Shown piece after piece: positions 15,600 through 22,662 of a DNA stretch of 38,382 nt (positions within the stretch are counted from its first letter, which is position 1; the number at the start of each line of letters is the position of its first letter). This stretch comes from Candidatus Doudnabacteria bacterium (GTDB taxonomy: Bacteria > Patescibacteriota > JABMPQ01 > JAGQLO01). A model generated the notes under the pieces. That model did not search any database and was not told the DNA's origin. It worked only from the letters and a program-made list of their open reading frames with translations. The position numbers were made by a program, and so were the translations under genes. The stretch is from the NCBI GenBank assembly GCA_020429185.1, contig JAGQLO010000011.1, forward strand, positions 1 through 38,382, in the 5' to 3' direction.

Positions 15600-15622
15600 A
15601 AGAAATCTGAATAAAGTGCGTA
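15597..15622 (+). promoter_or_regulatory. ECF sigma promoter of the sigma factor gene
   Basis: TGAAAG (15597-15602), exactly 16 bases, then CGTA (15619-15622) fits the SigW-type consensus TGAAAC-N16-CGTA. The -10 is embedded in GCGTAGTAGG. The -35 overlaps the TGA stop of the previous gene. Together with the matching site at 16988 it indicates that the sigma factor activates its own gene. Confidence 0.75.
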
Positions 15623-15640
15623 GTAGGAGCAAACGCCCTC

Positions 15641-16231
15641 ATGGCATCTCACCGTTCGGATGAGCAGGTTGCGAAGGAAGCTCTGGCAGACAGGGAATCC
15701 TTTGGTGTGCTCATGGAGCGGTACGAGGCACGTCTCTTGCGCTACATTCGTCGGTTAGGAGTTGCTCAAGACGACGCGGATGATGTGCTGCAAGAATCCT
15801 TTCTTCGTATGTATAAAGGTCTCGCCAGTTTCGACCCTACATTGCCATTCTCGAGTTGGGCGTACCGGATCACTCACAATCAGGCCGTGAGTTGGATGCG
15901 AAAGCATAAGCGGCCAGAGCGTCAGACAGTACCACTTGACCAAGAGAATGAAGATGGACTGCGTCTGCTTGATCTGCTCGCAAGTGATGAAGATATTGCG
16001 GGCGACACAGAACGTAAGGAGCACGCAGAAGCGATCCGAGAGACAATTCAACAGTTGCCACTGAAATACCGGGAAGTTCTGGTGCTTCGGCATTTAGAAG
16101 AATACAGTTACGAGGAGATCGGAGATATTCTGAAGAAACCAAAGGGAACAGTGGCAACACAAATTCGACGTGCGCGTCAGCGATTAGAAAAAGAGCTGCG
16201 CGCAAGTGGTCTTCATTTGATTCAACCGTAA
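15641..16231 (+). CDS. ECF-family RNA polymerase sigma factor (sigma-70)
   Basis: The 196-residue protein has only the two domains of ECF sigma factors. Region 2 spans ~20-90 (FGVLMERYEARLLRYIRRLG, DDADDVLQESFLRMYKGL, SSWAYRITHNQAVSWMRKHKR). Region 4 spans ~125-190 (IRETIQQLPLKYREVLVLRHLEEYSYEEIGDILKKPKGTVATQIRRARQRL). It directs RNA polymerase to -35/-10 promoters. ECF promoters of matching type precede this gene and the gene at 17087, implying autoregulation and a local regulon. The downstream gene starts three bases after its stop and is the natural candidate for an anti-sigma factor. Length is typical of the family. Confidence 0.93.
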   Translation: MASHRSDEQVAKEALADRESFGVLMERYEARLLRYIRRLGVAQDDADDVLQESFLRMYKGLASFDPTLPFSSWAYRITHNQAVSWMRKHKRPERQTVPLDQENEDGLRLLDLLASDEDIAGDTERKEHAEAIRETIQQLPLKYREVLVLRHLEEYSYEEIGDILKKPKGTVATQIRRARQRLEKELRASGLHLIQP

Positions 16232-16234
16232 GGT

Positions 16235-16990
16235 ATGGGCGACATTTCCCGCCGCGTCCAAGAACAGCTCAACGAGCAAAATCTACAGCCCACATCGAAG
16301 GGTATGGTTCAGATGCGCAGATGGGGAGTGTTGTTTGGGGTGATACTGGTATTGGTGCTCGCGTCCTTCTTGGCGGGGGTGGCGTTCGATGAGGCGTACG
16401 ACTCGCATCCAGATACGATTGGGCGCATTGCGGAAAGTCCGTGGCATGCGATTGGCCTCGCTGTTCCTTGGGGAGCTGTTTTTGCTTTCCTGCTCGTGGC
16501 TGCGGTTGGCGGACTAGCCATTCGTCATCTTCCAAAAGGATATCGAGTCGCCCGACTACTTCTGGTGGCGGTGACGATTGCGCTCCCGCTAGGGGTGGGT
16601 ATCTTTTTAGCATTCGTTGGACTTACAGCGCCGTTTGAGAAAGGGGCACGCACAGCGATTCCTCCGTATCGAGCAATGCAAGAATTACGCGAAGATAGTT
16701 TAGAAGCTCCAGAGAAAGGCGTGTTGGTTGGTGTGCCAGAGGGAAAACCTAACGAGGAGCATCTGTTGATCGTACGCGATCCGTATGGTCGTGTTTGGAT
16801 CGTCAATGTAGAGGATGTAGAGCCTCTTCCGCGATACGTACAAGAGCAAAGACCCGCACGATTTTTGGGCGAAGCAACATACGAAGAAGAAACTGACGAA
16901 GAAGGCGAATTCGAAGCAGAAGTGGTCTTGCCAGTACGAGCGTTTCATGGCCTGCATGGTCGTGGTCAGGAACCCCCGGAGATCGAGTGA
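16235..16990 (+). CDS. Three-span membrane protein, candidate anti-sigma factor
   Basis: The 251-residue protein begins three bases after the sigma gene, so the pair is co-transcribed. A short N-terminal cytoplasmic helix (GDISRRVQEQLNEQNLQ) precedes three membrane spans (WGVLFGVILVLVLASFLAGVA, WGAVFAFLLVAAVGGLAI, LLLVAVTIALPLGVGIFLAF). A ~110-residue soluble domain follows, ending in an acidic stretch (YEEETDEEGEFEAEV). I see no zf-HC2 zinc motif or other standard anti-sigma domain. Placement beside an ECF sigma gene is the only evidence for an anti-sigma role; a membrane sensor or an unrelated target gene is equally open. Its TGA stop forms the start of the next ECF -35 box. Confidence 0.75.
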   Translation: MGDISRRVQEQLNEQNLQPTSKGMVQMRRWGVLFGVILVLVLASFLAGVAFDEAYDSHPDTIGRIAESPWHAIGLAVPWGAVFAFLLVAAVGGLAIRHLPKGYRVARLLLVAVTIALPLGVGIFLAFVGLTAPFEKGARTAIPPYRAMQELREDSLEAPEKGVLVGVPEGKPNEEHLLIVRDPYGRVWIVNVEDVEPLPRYVQEQRPARFLGEATYEEETDEEGEFEAEVVLPVRAFHGLHGRGQEPPEIE

Positions 16991-17013
16991 AACTTTTCTG
17001 AACTGGACGCGTA
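16988..17013 (+). promoter_or_regulatory. ECF sigma promoter of the acidic-protein gene
   Basis: TGAAAC (16988-16993), 16 bases, then CGTA (17010-17013) is an exact SigW-type match. It shares TCTGAA at the same spacer position and the run GCGTAGTAGG with the site at 15597. It overlaps the stop of the preceding gene. The transcript would start near 17021 and carry two small hairpins (17027-17043, ACGTG/CACGT; 17047-17065, GATGGG/CCCATC) before the start codon. Confidence 0.8.
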
Positions 17014-17086
17014 GTAGGGAATACGGACGTGACACAAACACGTTCTGATGGGCAGGCCACCCATCTTATTCCCTAAGATCATATGT

Positions 17087-17692
17087 ATGTCAGAGTCGGT
17101 GAAGAAAGAGGAACAAATGCAAAAAACACCCAGCTCAAAAGCAAAAGTGCTTGGGCCAGCTGCATTGGCGCTTATGCTCTTGGCGGCGGGCGGAGTGGGA
17201 ACGGCCAGTGCGTTCCAGGGACTCGACAAGCCAACAGATGAGCAGCGCACACAACTCAGAGAGGCGGTAGAGGCGAAGGACTACGATGGGTGGAAGCAGC
17301 TGATGCATTCACGCATTGATGAAGTCTCACAGGATGAGTTCGAACAACGTGCGACACAATTCGAAGAACGACATGCTCAACACGCAGAGCGAATGGCAGA
17401 ACATCTTCGCGATCAAGGAATTGCCGAAGATGACATTGTGCAACTTCAGGAGTACATGCAAAACGGAGACTTCGAGGCGGCAAATGCCTTGCGAGAAGAA
17501 CTCGGATTGCCAGGTGAAGATGAACGTGGCCATGGTCCACACAAGGGACACCATGGAATGCGCCACGGTGAATTCGAAGAGTCTGAAGACTTGATGGAAT
17601 TCGACGAAGGTGAGGAGAATGACCTCGACGATGAGGATCTCGAAGAGGGTGATGACCTAGAGGATCTCGATTCTGCGCAGATCCAAAAGTAA
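17087..17692 (+). CDS. Exported acidic, His-containing protein (ECF sigma target)
   Basis: ATG at 17087 gives 201 residues. An alternative in-frame ATG at 17117 has an SD-like AGAGGA and would give a more compact signal peptide. A Lys-containing n-region, hydrophobic core (LGPAALALMLLAAGGVG) and TASA-F site mark it as exported. The mature part is helical (~50-130) with many Glu, Gln and His (FEERHAQHAERMAEHL). Next comes a Gly/His cluster (RGHGPHKGHHGMRHG) that could bind metal. The tail is very acidic (EFDEGEENDLDDEDLEEGDD). It resembles small stress-inducible periplasmic or surface proteins (Spy/CpxP-like in spirit), but I cannot claim homology. The upstream ECF promoter suggests induction by the sigma factor encoded two genes earlier. 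An intrinsic terminator follows. Confidence 0.8.
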   Translation: MSESVKKEEQMQKTPSSKAKVLGPAALALMLLAAGGVGTASAFQGLDKPTDEQRTQLREAVEAKDYDGWKQLMHSRIDEVSQDEFEQRATQFEERHAQHAERMAEHLRDQGIAEDDIVQLQEYMQNGDFEAANALREELGLPGEDERGHGPHKGHHGMRHGEFEESEDLMEFDEGEENDLDDEDLEEGDDLEDLDSAQIQK

Positions 17693-17714
17693 CCCATCGC
17701 CGTTTCTCATGCGC

Positions 17715-17744
17715 AACAGGTCCGCAAAAGCGGACCTGTTTTTT
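17715..17744 (+). terminator. Terminator of the ECF sigma cluster
   Basis: AACAGGTCCGC and GCGGACCTGTT form a perfect 11-bp stem around AAAA, followed by TTTT. It lies 22 bases after the acidic-protein stop. Confidence 0.95.
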
Positions 17745-17775
17745 GTCAGAGAATCTTTGCAGGAACGGGCGATCG

Positions 17776-17784
17776 TGCTACAAA
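17776..17784 (+). promoter_or_regulatory. Extended -10 before the peptidase-like gene
   Basis: TGCTACAAA has the TGn-TANNNA layout of an extended -10 and lies 23 bases before the ATG at 17808. A possible weak -35 (TTTGCA) begins at 17756. Confidence 0.45.
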
Positions 17785-17807
17785 ATCGAAGGAATGGAGG
17801 GATCTAC

Positions 17808-18419
17808 ATGAGAAGAGTGCACCTCGTATCATTTGGTCCGTTTCAGGGTCGTGACCTGAACGGAAGTCGTGTCGTTGGTGAGCGGCTCGCGGCTGGAATC
17901 GAATGGATTCAGCATCGCTCGATTGCCGTTCACTGGGAAGACTTGCGAGTCTGCGTGCAGACCATTCGGCAAGACGACCATGCCATCGGTCTCGGAGAGG
18001 GCTGGGACTGGCACGCGGCACTAGAGCGATATGCATTCAGACGGTGTACACAGCCAGATGAAGCGCAGAGCGTTCCGCAGTCGTCGTATCTGCGTGGTCC
18101 AGAAGTGCTTCATTCGAGGATGAGGCTGCCTGTGCTGAGCGAGCGTCGCCGCCTTGCGCTACAGGTGCCGAATTCAGCCGGACTCGTGGAGTCGGTGTTC
18201 GGCGGGCATGGGTTGTGCAACGCACTGCACTATTTGCTCCTTTTGCAGAATGCGGGCGAGCGTGGCAAGCAGCTCAAGCGGTCTCCTGTACGTGGCTTTT
18301 TGCATCTTCCTCCGATGCAGACCTGGTGCGCACGAACAGGTCAGGGTGCGGAGCGATACGCAGAAGTGTTTTCGCGTCTGGTACTCGATTGCATCAATGC
18401 GCAGTTTCCATCGCGGTAG
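17808..18419 (+). CDS. Pyroglutamyl-peptidase I-like cysteine peptidase
   Basis: ATG at 17808 follows an SD (AATGGAGGGATCTAC); the longer frame starting at 17709 runs through the previous terminator and is rejected. The 203-residue size fits the family (about 200-220). Visible matches are the N-terminal strand and loop VHLVSFGPFQGRDLNGS, the IGLGEG turn, and candidate catalytic residues E73 (ALERYAFR, for the usual ERVAIN), C137 (HGLCNALHYLLL, for TYVCNHVMY) and H166 (VRGFLHLPPM, for GFIHVP). The family removes N-terminal pyroglutamate from peptides in the cytoplasm. Sequence around the motifs is divergent, so substrate may differ. The gene is single and looks GC-rich. Confidence 0.75.
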   Translation: MRRVHLVSFGPFQGRDLNGSRVVGERLAAGIEWIQHRSIAVHWEDLRVCVQTIRQDDHAIGLGEGWDWHAALERYAFRRCTQPDEAQSVPQSSYLRGPEVLHSRMRLPVLSERRRLALQVPNSAGLVESVFGGHGLCNALHYLLLLQNAGERGKQLKRSPVRGFLHLPPMQTWCARTGQGAERYAEVFSRLVLDCINAQFPSR

Positions 18420-18425
18420 TCCGCA

Positions 18426-18461
18426 CTCCTCCTAAGTGAAGTAATGGGGGGAGCTTTTTTT
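18426..18461 (+). terminator. Terminator of the peptidase-like gene
   Basis: CTCCTCC (18426-18432) pairs with GGGGGAG (18447-18453, one G-T pair) across a 14-base loop, followed by CTTTTTTT. An ATG at 18444 inside this hairpin therefore cannot be the rlmN start. Confidence 0.7.
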
Positions 18462-18480
18462 CAGGTAATGAGGAGAAGCA

Positions 18481-18508
18481 TTGACAATATAAAAAAGAAA
18501 GGCATTAT
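18481..18508 (+). promoter_or_regulatory. Promoter of rlmN; leaderless start
   Basis: Consensus TTGACA (18481-18486), a 16-base spacer and CATTAT (18503-18508) end seven bases before the ATG at 18516. Transcription would therefore begin at the start codon. Confidence 0.65.
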
Positions 18509-18515
18509 TAAGTGT

Positions 18516-19586
18516 ATGGAAGAGACTGTATTTGAACGCATTCAAGAAACATTGAAGCGGCTTAACGAGCCGTCTTTTCGCATGAAGCAGGTAAGGGAGG
18601 CATGGTATCAGCCAATTCAGGGATGGGAGGACGTAACAACACTTTCGAAAGGATTGCGAGAAGTGTTATCTCAAGAAGTGCCTTGGTTTAGTATCAGGCG
18701 GGCTGATGTGTTTACGTCGCAAGAAGATGGGACAAAAAAGGCGATCATTACATTGCATGACGATGCGCAGGTAGAGACAGTTCTCATGCCAAATGCCAAG
18801 GGCGGATACACAACCTGTCTGTCTTCTCAGATCGGATGTGCCATGGCGTGTACGTTCTGTGCAACAGGAAAGATGGGATTTGCTCGCAACCTCACCAGCG
18901 ATGAAATTGTGGACCAGGTACGATATTGGCGTAGTAAGCTCGCGGCAGAAGGGACAGATCCTTCAAAGCTCACAAACATCGTGATGATGGGTATGGGTGA
19001 GCCGCTTGCAAACTACAACAACGTGAAAACGGCACTTGCTATCTTCTTGGACGAAATGGGATTTGCAGAAACAAATGTTGTGCTTTCCACGGTGGCGTTT
19101 GCAAAGAGCCTAGACAAAATGCTGAACGACGCTTCATTTCCAGATGTGCGTTTGGCAATTTCGATTCACGCGGGAACCGACACAACACGCAACAAGATCG
19201 TCCCTTCGCATACAGGAACGTCGATCGAGCAGATTGAGGCGTTTGTGCGTCGGTATTTGAAAGAACGGGGAACACGAAATAAGCACATCACGTTTGAGTA
19301 CGTGATGCTGGAACGGGTGAACGACTTCGAAGAGGAAGCCCTTTCGCTCGCAAATCGCTACAAGGACGTTCGCGATCAGATCAAGATCAACTTGATTCCA
19401 TGGAACACAACTTCAGGAGCGCTAGAGCGTTCTTCGATGGATCGAATAAAGGCGTTTAAGAAAATTCTTCGAAGTGAAGGGTTTGATGTCACCATTCGTA
19501 TTTCAAAAGGACAGGATATCGAGGCAGCTTGCGGACAGCTTGCAAATACACCAGCAGACGAGCGACCTACTGAAGCAAGTGCGTAA
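18516..19586 (+). CDS. rlmN: Dual-specificity 23S rRNA/tRNA adenine C2 methyltransferase RlmN
   Basis: Starting at 18516 gives 356 residues, the usual RlmN length; the longer frame from 18444 begins in a terminator and crosses the promoter. The radical-SAM cluster motif is C108-x3-C112-x2-C115 (GCAMACTFCATGKMGF). The SAM-binding GMGEPL follows in NIVMMGMGEPLANYNNV. The methyl-carrier Cys is C339 in EAACGQLAN, partnered by the C101 region in TTCLSSQIGC. The enzyme methylates A2503 of 23S rRNA and A37 of some tRNAs through a radical mechanism that needs a [4Fe-4S] cluster. The first gene of the citrate-cleavage set starts 89 bases downstream; co-transcription is possible. Confidence 0.95.
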   Translation: MEETVFERIQETLKRLNEPSFRMKQVREAWYQPIQGWEDVTTLSKGLREVLSQEVPWFSIRRADVFTSQEDGTKKAIITLHDDAQVETVLMPNAKGGYTTCLSSQIGCAMACTFCATGKMGFARNLTSDEIVDQVRYWRSKLAAEGTDPSKLTNIVMMGMGEPLANYNNVKTALAIFLDEMGFAETNVVLSTVAFAKSLDKMLNDASFPDVRLAISIHAGTDTTRNKIVPSHTGTSIEQIEAFVRRYLKERGTRNKHITFEYVMLERVNDFEEEALSLANRYKDVRDQIKINLIPWNTTSGALERSSMDRIKAFKKILRSEGFDVTIRISKGQDIEAACGQLANTPADERPTEASA

Positions 19587-19675
19587 AGAGTTCGGTCTCG
19601 CCAAACGAATTGAAGAGGCGTAGTATGCCCGAGTAGCGCAATCGCTATTGACGGACGTATAGAACGTGGCCAAGT

Positions 19676-20905
19676 ATGAAGCTTTACGAATTCGAAGGAA
19701 AAGAACTCTACAAGAAGTATGGCATTCCGGTTCCGGAAAGTGTCGTCATTTCTTCAGAACAGGATGTGCAAGAAGCATGTTCTTCTTGGCGTGGACCTGC
19801 TGTCGTAAAGGCACAGATCCTTGCGGGCAAGCGAAAAAAGAGCAATGGGATCGCCTTTGTAGATGAACCATCAGAGATTCTCAAGGTATGGCATGAGTTG
19901 TATCGCAAAGAAGTGCGCGACGAGATCGTTGAGCGTCTTCTTGTCGAGCAGAAAGTCGACATCCAACAAGAGTCGTATGTGTCGATTACCTATGACACGC
20001 GCACGCGTGGGATTGTCTTGCTGTTGAGTAAAGCAGGCGGGATCGACATTGAAGAAATGGCAGAATCAAAGAGTGCACTGCTCGTGCGTGAACCGATTTC
20101 AGCACGCGTAGGATTACAGCCATGGCATGCACGTGAACTTGCAAAGCGTGCAGGATTTGAGCACGAAGATCTCATTCCGTTGTCGAAGGTTCTTTGTAAG
20201 TTGTATGAGTGTTTCGTGGAAGAGGATGCACGGCTTGTCGAAATTAATCCGCTTGCTCGAACACCAGAAGGAGACTTTGTGGCGCTCGATGCAAAGGTGG
20301 CACTCGACGACGATGCACAGGTGCGTCATCAGGAGCGTGAGTATTCCATTCGCACGTCGCTTGGGCGTCCGCCAACAGCAAAAGAGCTGGAGGCAATTCG
20401 CATCGATGAAGGTGAAGACTACTACCGAGGAACGGCAAGTAAGTACATCGAGTTACCGGGAGATATTGCGACATTGTTCTCGGGTGGTGGTGCTTCGCTG
20501 ATAGATATGGACGCGTTGATTCGTGCGGGTGGTGAGCCGGCAAACTACACAGAATATTCTGGGAATCCTCCACGCGAAAAGGTGGCGGCACTTTCAAAGG
20601 TCGTACTTGATCGTGCCGGAATTAATGGACTCTGGATTGTTGGAGGCATGGCGAACTTCACGCGTGTGGACGAAACATTCGCGGGTATTCTCGATACATT
20701 GCGCGAACTGCAGCCGGCATATCCGATTATGGTGCGCCGTCCAGGACCATTTGAGGAAGAGGGACTGAAGGCATTTCGGGACGCAGCGAAAGAGCACGGG
20801 TGGAATGTGCGCGTGTACGGAGCGGAAAAGTCTATGACCGATACAGCAGGTGAGCTGGTGGAGATGGTAAATGCGTATAAGGCAGAGCAGGGAGTAACCG
20901 CATAA
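19676..20905 (+). CDS. Citryl-CoA synthetase large subunit / ATP-citrate lyase beta-like
   Basis: The 409-residue protein has the two-part layout of succinyl-CoA synthetase beta subunits. The N-terminal ATP-grasp domain (KLYEFEGKELYKKYGIPVPES, VVKAQILAGKRKKSNGIAFV, RLVEINPLA) is followed by a CoA-ligase domain (~255-405). That second domain reads LFSGGGASLIDMDALIRAGGEPANYTEYSGNPPREKV. The GGGAS and ANYTEYSG motifs are the citrate-type version found in ATP-citrate lyase and citryl-CoA synthetase, not the succinate type (usual GAGLAM...GGxPANFLDVGG). With the next gene it should make citryl-CoA from citrate, ATP and CoA. The size matches the Hydrogenobacter CcsA subunit. No SD. It starts a tight three-gene run. 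A succinyl-CoA synthetase role is the main alternative but fits the downstream lyase less well. Confidence 0.85.
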   Translation: MKLYEFEGKELYKKYGIPVPESVVISSEQDVQEACSSWRGPAVVKAQILAGKRKKSNGIAFVDEPSEILKVWHELYRKEVRDEIVERLLVEQKVDIQQESYVSITYDTRTRGIVLLLSKAGGIDIEEMAESKSALLVREPISARVGLQPWHARELAKRAGFEHEDLIPLSKVLCKLYECFVEEDARLVEINPLARTPEGDFVALDAKVALDDDAQVRHQEREYSIRTSLGRPPTAKELEAIRIDEGEDYYRGTASKYIELPGDIATLFSGGGASLIDMDALIRAGGEPANYTEYSGNPPREKVAALSKVVLDRAGINGLWIVGGMANFTRVDETFAGILDTLRELQPAYPIMVRRPGPFEEEGLKAFRDAAKEHGWNVRVYGAEKSMTDTAGELVEMVNAYKAEQGVTA

Positions 20906-20907
20906 AT

Positions 20908-21825
20908 ATGGCAATTGTTCTTACGGAGAATACAAATGTTCTCGTTCAGGGAATTACGGGTCGCGAAGGGCAGCGCGCGACAGCGGCGATGCGCGACTAT
21001 CACACGAACGTGGTCTGTGGAGTAACGCCGGGCAAGGGCGGGCAAAACGTAGATGGTGTTCCTGTCTACGACACCATTCATGAGGCACTAGAACGACATT
21101 CAGAAGTAAATGCGTCTGCCATCTTTGTGCCACCGGTTGCAGCAAAGGATGCGGTGCTCGAAGCGATTTCCCACGACATTCCGCTGATAAATATTCTCAC
21201 TGAGCGTATTCCGGTACGTGATACCGCCTATTTCCTTGATACAGCTCGCGAACGAGGAACACGTATTGTGGGACCTGCTTCCATTGGCATCTTGTCTCCA
21301 GGTTTGGGACGTATTGGTATGGTTGGTGGTCCGCACGTCGAAAAGGTCTACACGCCTGGATCAATCGGGGTGATCTCGAAGTCGGGTGGAATGACGAATG
21401 AAACATCTTGGGTGATTCGTCAGGCAGGCCTTGGACAAAGTACTGTGATCGCGATCGGAGGAGATTTGCTCATTGGTTCAAACTTCAAGGATCTTCTCGA
21501 GTTATTTGAACAAGACGAGCAAACGAAGGGAGTCGTGATGTTCGGGGAGCTTGGAGGAACCTACGAAGAAGAAGCAGCCGAATTCATTTCCTCAGGCGGA
21601 TTTACGAAGCCGGTTGCTGCGTTTGTGGGAGGAAAGTTTGCAACAGCTCTTCCGGAGGGGACACCTATCGGGCATGCGGGGGCGTTGATTGAAGGGGGAA
21701 AAGGCGGGCCGGAAGAAAAAGAACGCATTCTAAAAGATGCGGGCGTTCTGATTGCAGAGCGGTTCGAAGAACTAGGACATCTGATCGGTGAGGCGGTGGG
21801 GGAATCAACGGCAATAAACACATGA
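20908..21825 (+). CDS. Citryl-CoA synthetase small subunit / SucD-like alpha subunit
   Basis: This 305-residue protein starts two bases after the large-subunit stop. It has a CoA-binding Rossmann domain (~5-125: TENTNVLVQGITGREGQ, CGVTPGKGGQNVDGVPVY, INILTERIPVRDT, GPASIGILSPG). A ligase domain follows with GSIGVISKSGGMTNETSWVI and the phospho-histidine H256 in GTPIGHAGALIEGGKGG. This is the complete SucD/CcsB chain, which carries the phosphoryl group from ATP to form citryl phosphate and then citryl-CoA. Length equals the known CcsB subunit. It lacks the fused citrate synthase-like half found in long AclA proteins; that half is encoded by the next gene. Confidence 0.88.
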   Translation: MAIVLTENTNVLVQGITGREGQRATAAMRDYHTNVVCGVTPGKGGQNVDGVPVYDTIHEALERHSEVNASAIFVPPVAAKDAVLEAISHDIPLINILTERIPVRDTAYFLDTARERGTRIVGPASIGILSPGLGRIGMVGGPHVEKVYTPGSIGVISKSGGMTNETSWVIRQAGLGQSTVIAIGGDLLIGSNFKDLLELFEQDEQTKGVVMFGELGGTYEEEAAEFISSGGFTKPVAAFVGGKFATALPEGTPIGHAGALIEGGKGGPEEKERILKDAGVLIAERFEELGHLIGEAVGESTAINT

Positions 21826-21829
21826 ACCT

Positions 21830-22570
21830 ATGGCAGAAGTGTGGCGATCAGGAATTACGAACGACGGTCCTGACTCAAACGGTGGGCAGGTTCGTGGAGT
21901 TCAAATGACCGAACTCATGGAGAAGTACTCGTTTGCAGATGCACTTCTCCTTACCGTGTTTGGCGATAGTTTTTCAACTGGACAAAAGCGCGTGATCGAA
22001 GCATTTCTTTCTGGAATGGTCGACCATGGTATTGGAACGTCCTCGGCGCGAGCGGCGCGACTCGTTGCTTCTACGGGCGCCGATCATTCTGCAGCGCTTG
22101 CAGCAGGATTGCTCGCGGCAGGAGGTCCTCGACACGGAGGCGCAGTAGGAAAAGCAGCAGCGTACTTCGAAGCGCTAGACAAAGATGCAACATCGGCAGA
22201 AGAAATTGTGGCGCGCGCAATCGAAACAAAAGAGCGGATCCCTGGGTTTGGTCACGCGGTCATGAAAGATGGCGATCCGAGAGCGACAATGCTGCAACAG
22301 ATTGCTGAACAAGAAGGGGTGAGTGGCGCTACGCTTGCATTCGCAACTGCAATGGAGGCTGAGTTTGAAGCGCGAAAGGGAAAGAAGCTTCCTCTAAACG
22401 TGGACGGTACGTTTGCCGCACTTCTTGTTGACTTTGGCATTCCAGCAGAAAAAGCCGGCGTGTTTTTCCTCATTGCGCGGACTCCTGGACTCATCGCCCA
22501 CATTCTCGAAGAGCACGAGAGAGAAGGCAAGCTACGTCGACTTGAATACGACGAGTACAGTTTTGAATAA
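21830..22570 (+). CDS. Citryl-CoA lyase (citrate synthase-like)
   Basis: Four bases after the alpha subunit, this 246-residue gene encodes a short citrate synthase-fold protein. Motifs are YSFADALLLTVFGDSFSTGQK, the LVDHGIG-like MVDHGIGTSSARAARLVASTG, the active-site His in GGPRHGGAVG, the second His in RIPGFGHAVMKDGDPRA and the catalytic NVDGTFAALLVDFGIP. The protein is about half the length of true citrate synthase (~430) and matches Ccl/the C-terminal half of ATP-citrate lyase, which splits citryl-CoA into acetyl-CoA and oxaloacetate. Together the three genes would perform ATP-citrate lyase activity as separate polypeptides. A terminator follows. Confidence 0.87.
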   Translation: MAEVWRSGITNDGPDSNGGQVRGVQMTELMEKYSFADALLLTVFGDSFSTGQKRVIEAFLSGMVDHGIGTSSARAARLVASTGADHSAALAAGLLAAGGPRHGGAVGKAAAYFEALDKDATSAEEIVARAIETKERIPGFGHAVMKDGDPRATMLQQIAEQEGVSGATLAFATAMEAEFEARKGKKLPLNVDGTFAALLVDFGIPAEKAGVFFLIARTPGLIAHILEEHEREGKLRRLEYDEYSFE

Positions 22571-22599
22571 CATCAAACAGGGGAGAAAGGAGGGTGGTG

Positions 22600-22627
22600 C
22601 GGAGGATTGACAGATCCTCCGTTTCTA
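22600..22627 (+). terminator. Terminator of the citrate-cleavage genes (overlaps a possible -35)
   Basis: GGAGGAT and ATCCTCC form a perfect 7-bp stem around TGACAG, extended by a C-G pair, followed by TTTCTATT. The loop region includes TTGACA (22607-22612), a candidate -35 for the next gene, although no good -10 is found at the right spacing. Confidence 0.7.
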
Positions 22628-22662
22628 TTCATGCTTTTTCTACCTCTGCGAAAGGAAGATAC

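Noticed and set aside
18444-18515. Upstream start for rlmN
   Set aside because: The ATG lies inside a terminator hairpin and the added residues cross the -35/-10 boxes.
19597-19622. Possible third ECF promoter (GCGTAGTATG before the citrate-cleavage genes)
   Set aside because: The -10-like CGTAGTA is present, but the -35 position 16 bases upstream reads CTCGCC, not TGAAAC.
19648-19664. TTGACG and TATAGA as a promoter for the gene at 19676
   Set aside because: They are separated by only five bases, incompatible with a sigma-70 promoter.
19676-21825. Succinyl-CoA synthetase (sucCD)
   Set aside because: The beta subunit has citrate-type GGGAS...ANYTEYSG motifs and a citryl-CoA lyase gene follows four bases later. 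Phylogeny would settle it.
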